From positions 4,092,001 through 4,156,000 of the forward strand of contig NZ_CP091851.1 of assembly GCF_022059845.1 (NCBI RefSeq): a stretch of 64,000 nt of DNA. Direction: 5' to 3'. Each line of letters begins with the position of its first letter. Position 1 is the first letter of the stretch. Of this stretch, positions 18,153-26,179 are shown one piece after another. A program made the position numbers and the translations under genes. The notes below the pieces were generated by a model that saw nothing but the letters and a program-made list of their open reading frames with translations, was not told the origin of the DNA and made no database searches. This DNA is from Terrirubrum flagellatum (lineage in GTDB: Bacteria > Pseudomonadota > Alphaproteobacteria > Rhizobiales > Beijerinckiaceae).

Positions 18153-19313
18153 TCAGCGCCAGCCGCCGGCCCAAAGCGCCGCCGCGGAAGTCTCATCAAG
18201 AGCCGCCGGCCGAGCTATTGCGGACCGCAATCTCACCGCGCCGCCGTCGGCGCCGCTGGCGAGAACGGCATGCATGGCTTCAACAGCATGGGCGCCAAGC
18301 GCAAGCGAAGCGCGATGCGGCGTTCCATTCTGGACGGCGCTGGCAAGCTCGGCCACACCAAGGCAGCGATAATTCGCGCGCATCGGCGCGCTCGCGGGCC
18401 ATGACGCCGAACGATAATTCGGCCGCCCGAAAGCGCGATCGCCTGAATCAACCGCAATCCAGTCTCCGTTGCGCTCGCTATATTCAACGGCGCCGCCGAA
18501 GAAATTAGGATCGGGAACGCGCAGCGAGCCTTCCGTTCCATAAAGTTCGATCGGCGGGTGGCCATGTTTCCAGACGTCCCAGCTCATGAACAGGTTAATG
18601 TCCGCCCCGCACGCGAAGCGCAGAACGCCCATGAGCGTCGTCGGCGTGCCGACTGGAATATGCTGGCCTTTCAGCGGCCCATCAGCGGTGACATGCCTGC
18701 TCGGAAAAGCTGAAGAGGTCAGACCAACGACGCTCTCGATCGGCCCGAGCAAGTTGATCAGCGCGTTGAGGTAGTACGGGCCGACATCGAACAAAGGTCC
18801 GCCGCCGCGCTGATAGAACGCGCGCGGATCCGGATGCCAATGCTCCATTCCGCGCGACATGAGATTGCATGACCCGGCGACGACGCGTCCGATCTTGCCG
18901 GAATCGACAATCTCCCGCGCCAGCCGGCCGCCCGCTCCGAGAAAAGTGTCCGGCGCGCAGCCGATCGTGAGCCCGCGCTTCTGCGCTTCAGAAACAAGGC
19001 GTGGACCGTGGTCCGGCTCGACGCAGAGCGGCTTTTCGCTGAAGACATGCTTGCCGGCCGACAGCGCCGCCTGATCGACCTCGAAATGCGCCTGGGGGGG
19101 CGTGATGTTGAGGATGATGTGAACGTCGTCGCGCTTCATCATCTCTTCGGGCGTCACCGCGTCGATGCCGTGCTTTGCCGCCTTCTCAGCCGAGCGCTCG
19201 GGGATAATGTCGGTGCAGGCGACGATTTTGACGCCTGCGAATGACGGCATGTAGTCGAGATAGGTCGCGGAGATCACGCCGCAGCCAACGACGCCAACGC
19301 TTAAATCCGTCAT
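18153..19313 (-). CDS. Gfo/Idh/MocA family oxidoreductase (second)
   Basis: This is a 386-residue NAD(P)-dependent sugar oxidoreductase. The Rossmann start is SVGVVGCGVISATYLDY, the catalytic motif is HVFSEKPLCVEP, and the substrate domain carries GGGPLFDVGPYYLNALINLLGP. I chose the ATG at 19313 because AGGGAGAA sits just upstream, whereas an alternative start seven codons earlier lacks a site. It lies between two flavin GMC enzymes on the same strand, 84 bases from the pyranose-oxidase-like gene. It may take the keto-sugar made by one of them back to the alcohol level or epimerise it. It is not closely similar to the enzyme at 15287. Confidence 0.9.
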   Translation of the reverse strand: MTDLSVGVVGCGVISATYLDYMPSFAGVKIVACTDIIPERSAEKAAKHGIDAVTPEEMMKRDDVHIILNITPPQAHFEVDQAALSAGKHVFSEKPLCVEPDHGPRLVSEAQKRGLTIGCAPDTFLGAGGRLAREIVDSGKIGRVVAGSCNLMSRGMEHWHPDPRAFYQRGGGPLFDVGPYYLNALINLLGPIESVVGLTSSAFPSRHVTADGPLKGQHIPVGTPTTLMGVLRFACGADINLFMSWDVWKHGHPPIELYGTEGSLRVPDPNFFGGAVEYSERNGDWIAVDSGDRAFGRPNYRSASWPASAPMRANYRCLGVAELASAVQNGTPHRASLALGAHAVEAMHAVLASGADGGAVRLRSAIARPAALDETSAAALWAGGWR

Positions 19314-19412
19314 TTTATTCTCCCTGCGCGTCATCGGCGTTTATCCGCCGTTAGCAGCATCAATTATTCAATTGAAGCTTGATACGCCAGCGTTAATCGC
19401 AGTCGATGCGGC

Positions 19413-21470
19413 TCATGCGCGCAGATTTTGCGCGATATGCTCGCCATTGCGATAAGCGACCGCCATGATGGTGAGCACGGGATTAAAACCGCCATTTGTG
19501 GGATGCAGAGAACCATCCGCAACATAGAGATTGTCGTGGCCCCAGACGCGTCCAAAAGGATCGGTCACCGACGTCGCCGGATCCAGACCCATGCGGCATG
19601 TGCCCGCCTGATGCTGCCCGGCCGACAGACGCGGCGCGATCGGATCGGCCCAGACGCGCACGGCGCCGGACGCGCGCAGCCACTCCTCCGCCCGCTCACG
19701 CATGAACTGCGCCGTCCTTTGCGATTCGATGTGAGCCACACCCGAAAGGCGCGCGACGGGGAGGCCCCATTTGTCGCGCACGCGCTCGTCAAGCGTGACG
19801 CGCGACAGAGGCGTCGGGATATCCTGAACGGGCGCGAACAGGCGAATGACCCGTTGATAGTTCGCACGCATGAAATCCTTCGCGGCGCGACCCCAGCGAG
19901 GCGCATCCGGCGGCATCGCGCGCTTCCAGAAGATCACCGGCAGCATGATGAAATCGTCCGCGATCATCGATCCGCCGATGACGCCGGGATTGCCGTGATT
20001 GAAGCGGCAGGTCGCGACCGTCACGCCCGGCCCGCGGCGATCATAGACCTGCTCTTCAAACAGGCCATGGACGATGGCGGAGAAGTGGCCCTGCAAGTTG
20101 CGGCCCACGAGATCCCTCTCGTTGCCGAGGCCGCGAGGATGACGCTCCGACGTCGACAAGAGCATGAGGCGAGCGGTCTCGATGGCGCCGCAGGCCAGCG
20201 CCACGACCTTCGCGCGCGCTGATCGCGACCGCTGGTCGTCGCCTTCGATCATAAAACTGACGCCCGCGACTCTTCCATCGGCGTCGACCTCGACGCGGGT
20301 TGCTGTCGCACGCTCGACGATCGTGCAGCGCCCGGTTTTCACGGCCCGCTGCAGAACAGTGTTCTGAGCGCCGTTCTTGGCGTCGCTCGGGCAGCGAAAA
20401 CCGACGCATGAGCCGCATTCGACGCAAGCGGCGCGCCCGTCGCGCGCGATGGTATTGATCAGCAGCGGCGCGGCGAAGGTCGAGCACCCCACTTTCGCGG
20501 CGCCTTCGGTTAGAATTCGCCTGCTCGCATGGCCGTCAGCCGGAGGCATGGGAAAGCCGCGACGGCGCGGCGATGGATGACCCGCCTCACCCGAGACGCC
20601 GATCTCCCACTCGGCGCGATCATAGTGCGGCTCGAGATCGGCGTATGAAAACGGCCAGTCGGCGAGTGAAGAGCCTTCCGGCACACCATAGCGGCTGGCC
20701 ATCCGGAAGTCGTCGGGATGAAAGCGCCAGGCTTGCGCGCCATAAACGAGCGTGCCTCCACCAACCGCCGCCGCGTTGTTGTGATAGCCGGGTTCATGAG
20801 GCCTGAGCGCGCGCTCCACCCCGGCGGGATCGACGAGCACACGCGGATGACCCTCGATGTCAGGGCCGGCGTTGTGGCCATAGGGGGAAAAGCGTTGATT
20901 GCGGAGATGATCGCGCGCAAGCGGATCGTCTGCGCCGTAGTCGCGCCCGCGTTCGAGCACGAGCACGGAATGGCCGGCTTCGGCGAGCAGAGCTGCGACG
21001 ACGCCCCCTCCCGCTCCCGCGCCAACGACGATCGCATCATAATTATCCTTAAGCGCTGGCTGCGAAATCCTTGCAGTCGGCGCGGCTCGCTCCGGCAAGT
21101 TCGGATCATAGCCGATCATCCGCCAGGATGCGGCGTCGCGATTGCCGCCATTGCCGGGGTCAGCGTAAAATCCTTCCGCTGCGAATTCACCAAGCGCTGA
21201 GAACCACGCGTCCTTTTCATGCGACGCGAGAGCGTGATCGCGCTCTTCCGGCGAAGCCTCAAGGAAGCTGCGACCCACCAGCCTTCGCGCGGAATCGTCG
21301 ACCGCGGCGAGCCCCTCGTCGAGGGCTGCGATGAAATCGGACGATGCGTCCGACAGCCGCGCCATAACGAAGGACAGAGTTCCCGCCTCGATCGCGCCGG
21401 GATCGGCGTCCGCCGGAATCAACCGGTCGACGACGGCTGCAAGAAGCTTGTCTCGCAGGGCGTTTTTCAT
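19413..21470 (-). CDS. Fusion: Gluconate_2-dh3-like domain + GMC sugar dehydrogenase
   Basis: This is a 685-residue protein with two parts. Residues 1 to about 120 resemble the small gluconate 2-dehydrogenase subunit 3 family (VVDRLIPADADPGAIEAG and the helical segment up to FYADP). From residue 144 a GMC flavoprotein starts with DAIVVGAGAGGGVVAALLAEAG. A four-cysteine cluster (C349, C352, C355, C360 in CVECGSCVGFRCPSDAK) is of the kind that carries an Fe-S cluster in FAD glucose and sorbitol dehydrogenases. The catalytic end reads AGTCRMGLDPATSV and HPTNGGFNPVLTIMA. The two subunits are normally separate genes. No twin-arginine signal is visible, so it may be cytoplasmic. It probably oxidises a sugar or glycoside, passing electrons to an unknown acceptor. 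Confidence 0.85.
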   Translation of the reverse strand: MKNALRDKLLAAVVDRLIPADADPGAIEAGTLSFVMARLSDASSDFIAALDEGLAAVDDSARRLVGRSFLEASPEERDHALASHEKDAWFSALGEFAAEGFYADPGNGGNRDAASWRMIGYDPNLPERAAPTARISQPALKDNYDAIVVGAGAGGGVVAALLAEAGHSVLVLERGRDYGADDPLARDHLRNQRFSPYGHNAGPDIEGHPRVLVDPAGVERALRPHEPGYHNNAAAVGGGTLVYGAQAWRFHPDDFRMASRYGVPEGSSLADWPFSYADLEPHYDRAEWEIGVSGEAGHPSPRRRGFPMPPADGHASRRILTEGAAKVGCSTFAAPLLINTIARDGRAACVECGSCVGFRCPSDAKNGAQNTVLQRAVKTGRCTIVERATATRVEVDADGRVAGVSFMIEGDDQRSRSARAKVVALACGAIETARLMLLSTSERHPRGLGNERDLVGRNLQGHFSAIVHGLFEEQVYDRRGPGVTVATCRFNHGNPGVIGGSMIADDFIMLPVIFWKRAMPPDAPRWGRAAKDFMRANYQRVIRLFAPVQDIPTPLSRVTLDERVRDKWGLPVARLSGVAHIESQRTAQFMRERAEEWLRASGAVRVWADPIAPRLSAGQHQAGTCRMGLDPATSVTDPFGRVWGHDNLYVADGSLHPTNGGFNPVLTIMAVAYRNGEHIAQNLRA

Positions 21471-22699
21471 TGGCTCGTCCTTTGCGCCAATTCGCGAGCC
21501 GCTCCTTCAGCCTCCGCGGCGCGCAGTCGTGAGCGGAATCCCAGAAGCAGAGCAAGACCCGTCGCGGGAAGGATCGCGGACGCCATGAAGGCGCCGGCGC
21601 CAATCTCCCGATAGATCGGCCCCATGGCCAGAGTGGTCGCTGCGGTCATCAAGCCAAGCATCGTCACGAAGGCGCCCTGGGCGCGCGCGCCGACCGCATC
21701 GCTGACCTCGACCTGAACGAAGCGCATTAACCCGAGATAGCTGCAACTGAACGTCGCTGCATGCAGCATCTGCAGGAGCATCGTGATCACGAGACCGGGA
21801 TCGAGCGACATCACGCTCCATCGCAAGACTGCCGCGCCGCAGGCGAGAGCGAGCACGCTGAACGCGCTCATACGCCTTGCGAGAATCGGCCCGGCCCAGA
21901 ACATCGCGATTTCCGAACTGGTCGCCAGCGCCCAGAGCATGCCGACCGTCCGCTCCGCGAAGCCGATTTCGCGCAAATGGATCGAACCGAAGCTGTTGAA
22001 CGTCGCCTGACTCGCAAGCGGAAGGGCGGCGACGATAAACACCACCAGCAAGAGCGGTCGCTTGTGCAGATCAAGCCGCGTCTTCTTCGCGACGGGCGCC
22101 GCCTGCTGCGCCGCAGATGGCAGAATGAACGACGCGCCGATCTGGAGCACGACAGCGCAGATATAGGCGACGAAGACAGCGTCAGGGCCGCCCCAGCCGA
22201 GGATAAAGCCGCCGATCAGCGTCGCGGTCGCAAAACTGCCGGAGCCCCAGAGCCGCATACGCCCGAAATCGCGCGCGACGCCGCTGCGGATGAGACTGAG
22301 GACGCTGGCGTCGACGATCGGCGGGATCGCCTGCCCGAACAACATCATCAAGGTCGCAAGAGCCAGGATAGGTCCGAAGCTTCGCGCCTGCGAAAGCATG
22401 AGAGCGAGCGCGAGGACGATGAGCGCGAGGATCCGCACCACCATGGCGCGACTTCCCGTGCGATCCGAAATCGATCCGATGACGGGGGTCACCATGATCC
22501 GAAGCAGGAGCGGCAGGCTGATGACTGTCGCGATTTCAGTTTCCGTCAATCCGCGTGATGAAAGCCACACGGGCAGGAAGGGCTGGTTGAGGCCCGCCTG
22601 CGCAAACAGAGCGAAATAGACGAGAGACGCCGCGACAACCGGATAGGCGGACGAGAATCCAATGCGGGACGAAGCTCCCGCTTTACTATCTCCCGACAT
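21467..22699 (-). CDS. MFS transporter, HcaT/sugar-proton symporter-like
   Basis: This is a 410-residue polytopic protein with about 12 hydrophobic segments in two halves. The opening ASLVYFALFAQAGLNQPFLPVWLSSRGL and the loop IGSISDRTGSR (MFS motif A) place it in the MFS_1-like group that includes the 3-phenylpropionate permease HcaT and the LacY/NupG-like permeases. The stop overlaps the start of the GMC fusion gene by ATGA, so the transporter is the first gene of the minus-strand catabolic operon. It probably imports a substrate for, or exports a product of, the flavoenzymes. Confidence 0.85.
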   Translation of the reverse strand: MSGDSKAGASSRIGFSSAYPVVAASLVYFALFAQAGLNQPFLPVWLSSRGLTETEIATVISLPLLLRIMVTPVIGSISDRTGSRAMVVRILALIVLALALMLSQARSFGPILALATLMMLFGQAIPPIVDASVLSLIRSGVARDFGRMRLWGSGSFATATLIGGFILGWGGPDAVFVAYICAVVLQIGASFILPSAAQQAAPVAKKTRLDLHKRPLLLVVFIVAALPLASQATFNSFGSIHLREIGFAERTVGMLWALATSSEIAMFWAGPILARRMSAFSVLALACGAAVLRWSVMSLDPGLVITMLLQMLHAATFSCSYLGLMRFVQVEVSDAVGARAQGAFVTMLGLMTAATTLAMGPIYREIGAGAFMASAILPATGLALLLGFRSRLRAAEAEGAARELAQRTSQ

Positions 22700-22840
22700 T
22701 CCAGCGTTTTCTCCGACTTATTTTTTGCCGCGAATCCACCGTTCAGGAAAATGCAACTCGGGCGGCTCGCATGGCTTCAGCTCTAGCATCCTCACTGATA
22801 CCAATTTTTTATTATTTGATACCTTTCGCAACGTTTTAGG

Positions 22841-22858
22841 TCTGCTATCGATAGCAGA
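22841..22858. promoter_or_regulatory. 18-base perfect palindrome in the divergent promoter region
   Basis: TCTGCTATCGATAGCAGA is perfectly self-complementary and has the central ATCGAT core also found in the two LacI operators of this window. It lies between the divergent MFS gene (start at 22699) and binding-protein gene (start at 22960), well placed to control both operons. No LacI gene is directly adjacent to this pair, so the regulator is likely encoded elsewhere. Confidence 0.7.
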
Positions 22859-22959
22859 TAGCGATCAACCACGGAGGGTCCGGAGGGGTCTTCCGCGCGA
22901 AACGCTCAAGCCGGCCGCAAGAGCCGGACCCAAAGCGATAGAAGATGACGGAGGAAACA

Positions 22960-24288
22960 ATGAGCGCTTTTCGCGGAATTGACCGCCGCCAGGCAGTCGT
23001 CGCCGGCCTTGGCGGCTTGTTCATGCTCACCGCCGATCAGGCGAGCGCGCAGGGCCAATCCAACCTGACCTTCTGGACCGTCAGGTTGAACACGCCTGAA
23101 CTGGCGGCGGCGCTCAAATCCATTCTCGCAGATTTCGAAGCCGCCAACCCTGGAATCAAGATCAAGCACGAGCCGGTTTCCGGAAATCTCGTCTATCCGA
23201 AATTCCTGACCGCGATCCGCGGCCAGTCCATGCCCGACATCGCCGAAGCTTATTCCTACCATCCGCTCCAGTTCGCCGCGGCCGACCAGATGGAGCCGAT
23301 GGACGACATCATCGATCTCTGGAAGAAAAATGGCCTGCTCACCGACATTTTCAGCGAATACGCCTACAAGAAGTTTCTGTGGCGCGACCATTATTGGGGC
23401 GTGCCCTACAATCTCGACATCCGCCCGATTTACTATCGAAAGGATCTGCTCGAAGCGAAGGGTCTCAAGCCGCCAAAGACGTGGGACGAATTCCAGGCGG
23501 CGGCGATCGCGCTCAACGATCCCGCGAATGGCGTATTTGGAATGGTCTTCCCCGCCGGCAATTTCCATATTGCGCAACATTTCTACATGTCGTTCATGTT
23601 CCAAGCTGGCGGCAGCATCCTCGACAAAGATGGCAATCTGGTTTTCGGCACGACGTCGAAAGACGCCAACGTGAAAGCGCTGACGTTCCTTACTGACTTT
23701 GCGACAAAGCATAAGGTGACGCCGCCCGGCATCGCTTCCTACAACACCGACGAGCCGCACACGCTCTATGTCCAGGGACGCGCGGCCTTCGGCTTCGGCA
23801 CCGGCGGTCTGATCGGCCGTCTGCTGAAGGAAAATCCTGCGCTCGCGGAGAAGACCGGCGTTCTCGAAGTGCTCGAAGGACCCGCCGGCAAAGCAGGCAA
23901 ATTGACGGCCGCCTTCTACAATCCGATGTTTGTCTGGAAACACAGCCCGGCGAAGGAAGCGGCCAAGACTTTCGTACGCTGGTTCGTGCAACCCGGCCGC
24001 CTCGAAAGACTCTATCAGGCGGTGCCCGGCCAACACTGGCCGATCTTCAAACAGGACATCAACACGGACCGCGTGAAGTCGAACCGGCTGCTGCGCGAAG
24101 CTCTTGAAAACGTCGTCCCCTACTCGACCGACTTCGCCTATCCCGGCCTGGGACGGCCCGAGATGGGCGTCATCGATGGAGAGAAGATGTTCGCCGCGCC
24201 AGTCAACGAAGTCGTCGTCGGCGCGAAAACGCCCGAGAAGGCGGTGCTCGACGCGCATGAGGCGATGAAGAAGGTCTTCACGTCCTAA
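22960..24288 (+). CDS. Sugar ABC transporter, periplasmic substrate-binding protein (second sugar importer)
   Basis: This is a 442-residue family-1 binding protein. The N-terminus MSAFRGIDRRQAVVAGLGGLF with a later AQGQ looks like a signal peptide, possibly twin-arginine. The mature protein begins LTFWTVRLNTPELAAALKSILADFEAANPGIKI, typical of CUT1 binding proteins. I chose the ATG at 22960 because GGAGGAAA precedes it, while an in-frame ATG at 22945 lacks a site. It is first in a five-gene operon with two permeases, an isomerase-like protein and a lactonase. The operon carries no ATPase gene. Confidence 0.9.
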   Translation: MSAFRGIDRRQAVVAGLGGLFMLTADQASAQGQSNLTFWTVRLNTPELAAALKSILADFEAANPGIKIKHEPVSGNLVYPKFLTAIRGQSMPDIAEAYSYHPLQFAAADQMEPMDDIIDLWKKNGLLTDIFSEYAYKKFLWRDHYWGVPYNLDIRPIYYRKDLLEAKGLKPPKTWDEFQAAAIALNDPANGVFGMVFPAGNFHIAQHFYMSFMFQAGGSILDKDGNLVFGTTSKDANVKALTFLTDFATKHKVTPPGIASYNTDEPHTLYVQGRAAFGFGTGGLIGRLLKENPALAEKTGVLEVLEGPAGKAGKLTAAFYNPMFVWKHSPAKEAAKTFVRWFVQPGRLERLYQAVPGQHWPIFKQDINTDRVKSNRLLREALENVVPYSTDFAYPGLGRPEMGVIDGEKMFAAPVNEVVVGAKTPEKAVLDAHEAMKKVFTS

Positions 24289-24296
24289 GCTGGCGG

Positions 24297-24315
24297 GCGG
24301 CGCCATTGGCGCCGC
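24297..24315 (+). other. Intercistronic hairpin after the binding-protein gene
   Basis: Arms GCGGCGCC (24297-24304) and GGCGCCGC (24308-24315) enclose a three-base loop, nine bases after the binding-protein stop. No U-run follows. It probably sets differential expression of binding protein and permeases, as in the other importers here. Confidence 0.55.
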
Positions 24316-24345
24316 TCTCCGCTCCCGGTTCAGGAGAGCGACGAG

Positions 24346-25248
24346 ATGTTCCTGCAGAAGCGGGCCCGCTTCGCCTATTACCTTATTCTGCCGTCGCTGC
24401 TCATCATCACGCTGCTTGATCTCGTTCCCATCATCGAAAGCGTCGTTGTGAGTCTCCAGAGTCAGAATATGGGCCGCGCGAATCCCGACGCGTTCGTCGG
24501 CCTCGCGCACTACGCTCGCGCGCTGTTCGACGAGCCCACCTTCTGGAGCAGCCTCTGGAAAACGCTGATCTGGACGGCGTTTTCTGTCATCGGCGCATAT
24601 CTCGTGGCGCTCGGCCTTGCTCTGCTTCTCCATATGGACATCTGGGGCCGCGGCTTTTTCCGCGCGCTTTTTCTCGTGCCTTGGGTGATTCCCGATGTCG
24701 CGACCGCGCTCCTGTGGAAATGGCTCTATGGCGACGAATTCGGCGTCATCAATTTCCTGCTCACCAAGATCGGCGTCATCAACCGCCCCGTGCTGTGGTT
24801 ATCTGATCCTCTCATGGCGATGCCGGCGGTCGTGCTTGTGCAGGTCTGGAAGCTCTATCCCGTGATGTTCGTTGTGCTGCTGGCGGCCTTGCAGAACGTG
24901 CCGAAGGAATTGTCCGAGTCTGCCGTCATCGATGGCGCCAACATCTGGCAACGCTTCCGTTTCGTGACATTTCCCTTCATCAAGGCGACCAGCATCATCG
25001 TCACTTTGCTCGCCTCGATCTGGACATTCCAGGCTTTCGACATCGTCTATCTCCTGACCGGCGGCGGGCCGGCCGGCGCGACAAAAATCCTGCCCACGCT
25101 CGTCTATGACAAAGCGTTCTGGGGGCTGGAGATCGGATACGCCTCCGCGATCGCGCTCCTGATGCTGATTGCGCTACTCATCATCAGCGTCGCCTATCTC
25201 CTGCTCTATCGCGCGCAGAGCGACGTGATCGAAGAGGCTCGCGCATGA
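24346..25248 (+). CDS. Sugar ABC transporter permease (MalF type)
   Basis: This is a 300-residue CUT1 permease with six membrane segments, opening with YYLILPSLLIITLLDLVPII. The EAA loop reads KELSESAVIDGANIWQRFRF, followed by TFQAFDIVYLLTGGGPAGAT, a signature of MalF-like proteins. The stop overlaps the next permease start by ATGA. Confidence 0.93.
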   Translation: MFLQKRARFAYYLILPSLLIITLLDLVPIIESVVVSLQSQNMGRANPDAFVGLAHYARALFDEPTFWSSLWKTLIWTAFSVIGAYLVALGLALLLHMDIWGRGFFRALFLVPWVIPDVATALLWKWLYGDEFGVINFLLTKIGVINRPVLWLSDPLMAMPAVVLVQVWKLYPVMFVVLLAALQNVPKELSESAVIDGANIWQRFRFVTFPFIKATSIIVTLLASIWTFQAFDIVYLLTGGGPAGATKILPTLVYDKAFWGLEIGYASAIALLMLIALLIISVAYLLLYRAQSDVIEEARA

Positions 25249-26096
25249 AGATCGCGAGCCTCGACAGATATCGCCTGTCGTTCACCCTCCTCGTTGTTTA
25301 TTGCCTGCTCGCGGCGGCGGCGATCGTGATCCTCTTCCCGATCTTCTGGATGGCGTCGTCATCGCTGAAGCCGGCGCCCGAACTGTTCGCGCGCAATCTC
25401 ACCATGCTTCCGATCGCATGGACGCTCGAGAATTATCTCAACGTCTGGCAGGGAACGGACTTCCCGAAATATTTCTGGAACAGCTTCAAGGTCGCGTCGA
25501 TATCGACCGCGATGACCGTGTTCGTCTCTGTCTATGCGGCCTACGCCCTTGCCAGGATTCGCTTCTTCGGCCGCGGCGCTTACGGAATCGTTCTGCTGAT
25601 CACGCAGATGTTCCCGCATATTCTGCTTGTGCTGCCGCTGTTCATCATCATTCAGCGGCTCGGACTCTTCAACACGCACGCCGCGCTCATTATCGCGTAC
25701 ACGGCGTTCTCTCTGCCCTTCACCATATGGATGCTGCGCGGCTTTTTCGAAGCCATCCCGCAGGAACTTGAAGAGGCGGCGGCGATTGATGGCGCGTCAC
25801 TTCTCACGACCTTCCACAAAGTGATCCTGCCGCTTGCCGGACCAGGCCTCGCTGCGGTGACGATGTTCGGCTTCATCCGCGGCTGGAATGAATTTCTCTT
25901 CGCATTGGTCTTCCTCCAGGGTCATGACCTGTTCACGCTGCCAATCGGGCTCGCGAGCTTCCAGGAGGAATACACCTTCCGCTGGGACCTTATCCTCGCA
26001 GGGTCAGGAATCATCACGCTTCCAGTACTTTTCTTCTTCCTGCTGATGCAGCGTTTCATCGTGCAGGGTTTGCTGGGCGGCGCAGTCAAGGGATAG
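25245..26096 (+). CDS. Sugar ABC transporter permease (MalG type)
   Basis: This is a 283-residue CUT1 permease. The first membrane segment is VVYCLLAAAAIVILFPIFWM, the EAA loop ELEEAAAIDGASLLTTFHKV and the family tail GLLGGAVKG. It pairs with the preceding permease. Because no ATPase gene follows, the ATPase at 12308 or another shared CUT1 ATPase must power this importer. Confidence 0.93.
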   Translation: MKIASLDRYRLSFTLLVVYCLLAAAAIVILFPIFWMASSSLKPAPELFARNLTMLPIAWTLENYLNVWQGTDFPKYFWNSFKVASISTAMTVFVSVYAAYALARIRFFGRGAYGIVLLITQMFPHILLVLPLFIIIQRLGLFNTHAALIIAYTAFSLPFTIWMLRGFFEAIPQELEEAAAIDGASLLTTFHKVILPLAGPGLAAVTMFGFIRGWNEFLFALVFLQGHDLFTLPIGLASFQEEYTFRWDLILAGSGIITLPVLFFFLLMQRFIVQGLLGGAVKG

Positions 26097-26124
26097 CCGC
26101 ACCAAGAAAGCGAGAGTTTGAAAA

Positions 26125-26148
26125 CCGCTCCGAACTGCTTCGGAGCGG
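26125..26148 (+). other. Intercistronic stem-loop after the permease genes
   Basis: Perfect 10-base arms CCGCTCCGAA and TTCGGAGCGG close a CTGC loop, midway between the permease stop and the isomerase gene. A short T run (GGAATTTGTT) follows. It could be a partial terminator or an RNA-processing site. Confidence 0.55.
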
Positions 26149-26179
26149 GCGGAATTTGTTACGCAAAAAGGAGAGTGAG

